Below are positions 7,223-8,631 of a DNA stretch of 8,631 bases, piece after piece. A program made the position numbers and the translations under genes. Position 1 is the stretch's first letter; each line of letters begins with the position of its first letter. The DNA comes from Candidatus Caenarcanum sp. (GTDB lineage: Bacteria; Cyanobacteriota; Vampirovibrionia; Gastranaerophilales; UBA9971): assembly GCA_020720345.1 (NCBI GenBank), contig DYOT01000046.1, positions 1 to 8,631 of the forward strand, given 5' to 3'. Under the pieces are notes generated by a model that saw only the letters and a list, made by a program, of their open reading frames with translations, had not been told where the DNA came from and ran no database searches.

Positions 7223-7228
7223 TCCTCC
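7223..7228 (-). promoter_or_regulatory. Strong ribosome binding site that fixes the metallophosphoesterase start
   Basis: GGAGGA on the minus strand, 7 bases before the ATG at 7215. It is the best Shine-Dalgarno in the window and sits inside the longer open frame that starts at 7230, which decides for the shorter protein. Confidence 0.75.
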
Positions 7229-7287
7229 ATACATGATTTTAACAGAAGAAAAATTATATCGATTCAAAAAAATAATCCTGACTAAAA

Positions 7288-7581
7288 TTATGTAAGAATG
7301 CCTGGCATATATGCTGAGGAGCCGGAGGAAGCAGAAGTCATAATCCCTGGCATAGAAGATGAGGAGCTTGAACTAGTGGCATCCATAAAACCGGGCAAAT
7401 AAGAGCTTGCACTGTTCACAGAAACCCAAATTCCAGGCATATATTCTTGTGTAGTTGTTTTATTTGAATTTGAAGAGGTATAAGACTTTGCCGCTATTTT
7501 TTTTAAATAATCATATTTATTACTACTGCTGCTAACTACTTTTGTATACACAGTATTATCGTATAAACTTGAATCGGACAT
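7288..7581 (-). CDS. Small serine-rich protein with four MPGI-type repeats, function unknown
   Basis: A protein of 97 residues from the ATG at 7581 (99 from an in-frame TTG at 7587); AAGG and GGCGG upstream could serve either start. I do not recognise it. The N-terminal half is rich in Ser, Lys, Tyr and Asn, with no signal peptide or membrane helix. The C-terminal half holds four motifs, YMPGI, YLPGF, SMPGI and YMPGI, whose Pro-Gly pairs are 14, 15 and 15 residues apart, separated by Ser/Ala/Thr-rich spacers; the last ends three residues from the C-terminus. A run of seven serines uses five different codons, so it is not the product of codon slippage. It lies between a secreted phosphoesterase and a membrane-anchored hydrolase. 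Possible roles are an exported adhesive or envelope protein, or a multi-core peptide precursor, but no modifying enzyme is visible. That it is a real gene is likely; function is unknown. Confidence 0.7.
   Translation of the reverse strand: MSDSSLYDNTVYTKVVSSSSNKYDYLKKIAAKSYTSSNSNKTTTQEYMPGIWVSVNSASSYLPGFMDATSSSSSSSMPGIMTSASSGSSAYMPGILT
7291..7443 (-). repeat. Coding repeat array: four (Y/S)(M/L)PG(I/F) units
   Basis: Four degenerate units of 42-45 bases, the last truncated to 21, encode the MPGI-type motifs of the small serine-rich protein. The Pro-Gly codons recur with near-regular spacing while the spacer bases have diverged, which suggests old duplication followed by selection on the protein motif. 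Confidence 0.75.
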
Positions 7582-7587
7582 TTTCAA

Positions 7588-7708
7588 ATACCGCCTTTTC
7601 CTTTATTGCCCTATATATATAAAGTATTTAAATAATGCATATGATTAAATTTTTGAAATTTTGTTACACAGCTTAATAAACCTGAAAAATTTTAAACCAA
7701 ATATAAAG
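7588..7708. other. AT-rich intergenic region upstream of the serine-rich gene
   Basis: 121 bases between the alpha/beta hydrolase stop and the serine-rich gene. It contains a TATATATA stretch at 7613-7620 that could act as a -10 region for the minus-strand gene, but no convincing -35 box. No RNA gene or clear terminator is seen. Confidence 0.35.
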
Positions 7709-8602
7709 TTATTGGACAGATTTTAAAAAATTAATAACTTCGGGGAAAAACCATTCACTTTCGTGATGGCTTCCCTTGTCAGAGATAAAAAGTTTTGCTT
7801 GCGGGTTGAGAGTCCCAAGCTTATATGACATTTTCACAGGAACGGTAGTATCATTTGCTGAACCGCCTATTAGCAAAGGAGATTTAATCCTGAAAATTTT
7901 AGTGTCTGTGGCAAATTTTTGCGTTATGGGGAAAAATTTAACAAATTTTGTTGACAGGGCAGACCAAAAGCCAAATTCACTTTCTGCAATTCCAGTACTG
8001 GTTAGATGGATAGCTTCGTCTCTCAGGTTTGTAAAAGTACTTTCAAGGATTACAGCTTTATATTTATCTCTTGAAGCCACATCCGCAACAACTGCCCCTC
8101 CGAGAGATCTTCCCCAAAGAATTATATTATTTCTGTCTGCTTTTTTACAATTAACCAGATAGTTTATAGAAGATTCAAGGTCAATATAAAGCCCTGATTC
8201 AAATGGGCAACCTTCGCTTTTCCCATGACCCCTATAATCAATCATAAATACGCCATAACCATTATCTGCAAGCATTTGTGCAACATTCTGCCATTGGCTA
8301 AGATTCTCTCCCTGTCCATGACAGTAGATAACAGTAGGTTCATCACCTTTTGCTTTTATATACCAGCCGTTTAATTTAATCCCGTCCCTGCTGCAAAAGT
8401 AAATATCCTGAACAGACTCTTCAGGAGTTATTCTTACAGGCGCAGCATTATTATTAATAGGATAATAAATAATTTTATCCTCTATTTTTGCGGAAACCGA
8501 ACTATTCATAAAAAAATATATACCCATTAAAAAAATAAATAAAAATATGCCAATTTTTTTTATTTTTACTTTGTCAAATAACTCAAATATTTTGAAAAAC
8601 AT
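7709..8602 (-). CDS. Membrane-anchored or secreted alpha/beta hydrolase (BEM46/ABHD13-like)
   Basis: A 297-residue serine hydrolase. An N-terminal basic segment and hydrophobic helix at about 17-33 act as a signal anchor or signal peptide (possible SVSA cleavage near residue 38), placing the catalytic domain outside the cytoplasm. The oxyanion motif is HGQGEN (95-100), followed by the DYRGHGKSEG loop (122-131). The nucleophile elbow is GRSLGG with S166. The acid is D251 in SANDTTVP and the histidine is H279 in GSHHES, so the triad is complete. This arrangement matches the BEM46/ABHD12-13-17 group, which are esterases or thioesterases/acyl-protein hydrolases of mostly unknown substrate. The start at 8602 has AGAGGA closely upstream. 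It is the first of four minus-strand genes in the window. The fold and triad are firm; the substrate is unknown. Confidence 0.92.
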   Translation of the reverse strand: MFFKIFELFDKVKIKKIGIFLFIFLMGIYFFMNSSVSAKIEDKIIYYPINNNAAPVRITPEESVQDIYFCSRDGIKLNGWYIKAKGDEPTVIYCHGQGENLSQWQNVAQMLADNGYGVFMIDYRGHGKSEGCPFESGLYIDLESSINYLVNCKKADRNNIILWGRSLGGAVVADVASRDKYKAVILESTFTNLRDEAIHLTSTGIAESEFGFWSALSTKFVKFFPITQKFATDTKIFRIKSPLLIGGSANDTTVPVKMSYKLGTLNPQAKLFISDKGSHHESEWFFPEVINFLKSVQ

Positions 8603-8607
8603 TTATC

Positions 8608-8613
8608 CTCTTT
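8608..8613 (-). promoter_or_regulatory. Ribosome binding site for the alpha/beta hydrolase
   Basis: An AGAGGA-type sequence on the minus strand, about five bases before the ATG at 8602, supports that start. The window ends shortly beyond, so no promoter can be judged. Confidence 0.5.
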
Positions 8614-8631
8614 TTTATATTGCAGGAAATA

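Noticed and set aside
7213..7230. ATG at 7230 as the metallophosphoesterase start
   Set aside because: It overlaps the strong GGAGGA that serves the ATG at 7215 and gives a less typical signal peptide with acidic residues at the start.
7776..8162. Plus-strand open frame of 128 codons inside the alpha/beta hydrolase gene
   Set aside because: It is antisense to the catalytic domain, which has all family motifs; a shadow frame.

Overview
The window looks like a chromosomal stretch from an AT-rich bacterium. The coding style fits low-GC uncultured lineages with a cell envelope carrying lipid-linked glycans: Shine-Dalgarno starts (GGAG, GGAGGA), genes packed tightly, and GAF/GGDEF signalling. A non-photosynthetic cyanobacterial relative (Melainabacteria/Vampirovibrionia) is one possibility, but nothing here is diagnostic and I hold it loosely.

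Left half, plus strand (1-4381): four closely spaced co-directional genes that read as part of a surface-glycan operon. They are the 3' part of a family-2, polyprenyl-phosphate-type glycosyltransferase with two C-terminal membrane helices; a small one-helix membrane protein with a probable coiled coil; a thiamine-diphosphate enzyme of the acetolactate synthase superfamily; and a polytopic membrane protein resembling GT-C glycosyltransferases. One plausible scheme is that the first enzyme charges a polyprenyl phosphate with a sugar, the membrane protein transfers it outside the cytoplasmic membrane, and the thiamine enzyme makes or modifies a sugar or small-molecule building block. The substrates cannot be read from the sequence.

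The most unusual feature lies inside the thiamine enzyme gene. Two different palindromic repeat elements of roughly 90-100 bp are inserted in frame and translated. One is bounded by perfect 11-bp arms at 1548-1558 and 1635-1645; the other, at about 2055-2143, is made of two small hairpins. Each falls in a linker between two of the three domains of the enzyme, which explains a length of about 638 residues instead of the usual 550-590. They resemble in behaviour the Rickettsia palindromic elements that insert into genes.

Right half, minus strand (4402-8602), in transcription order from the right: a membrane-anchored or secreted alpha/beta hydrolase, a small serine-rich protein carrying four copies of a (Y/S)(M/L)PG(I/F) motif at a 14-15 residue period, a secreted calcineurin-like metallophosphoesterase with a four-cysteine insertion, and a GAF-GAF-GGDEF diguanylate cyclase with intact active and inhibitory sites. 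The two halves converge at 4382-4401. The serine-rich repeat protein matches no family I recognise and is the main unknown gene.
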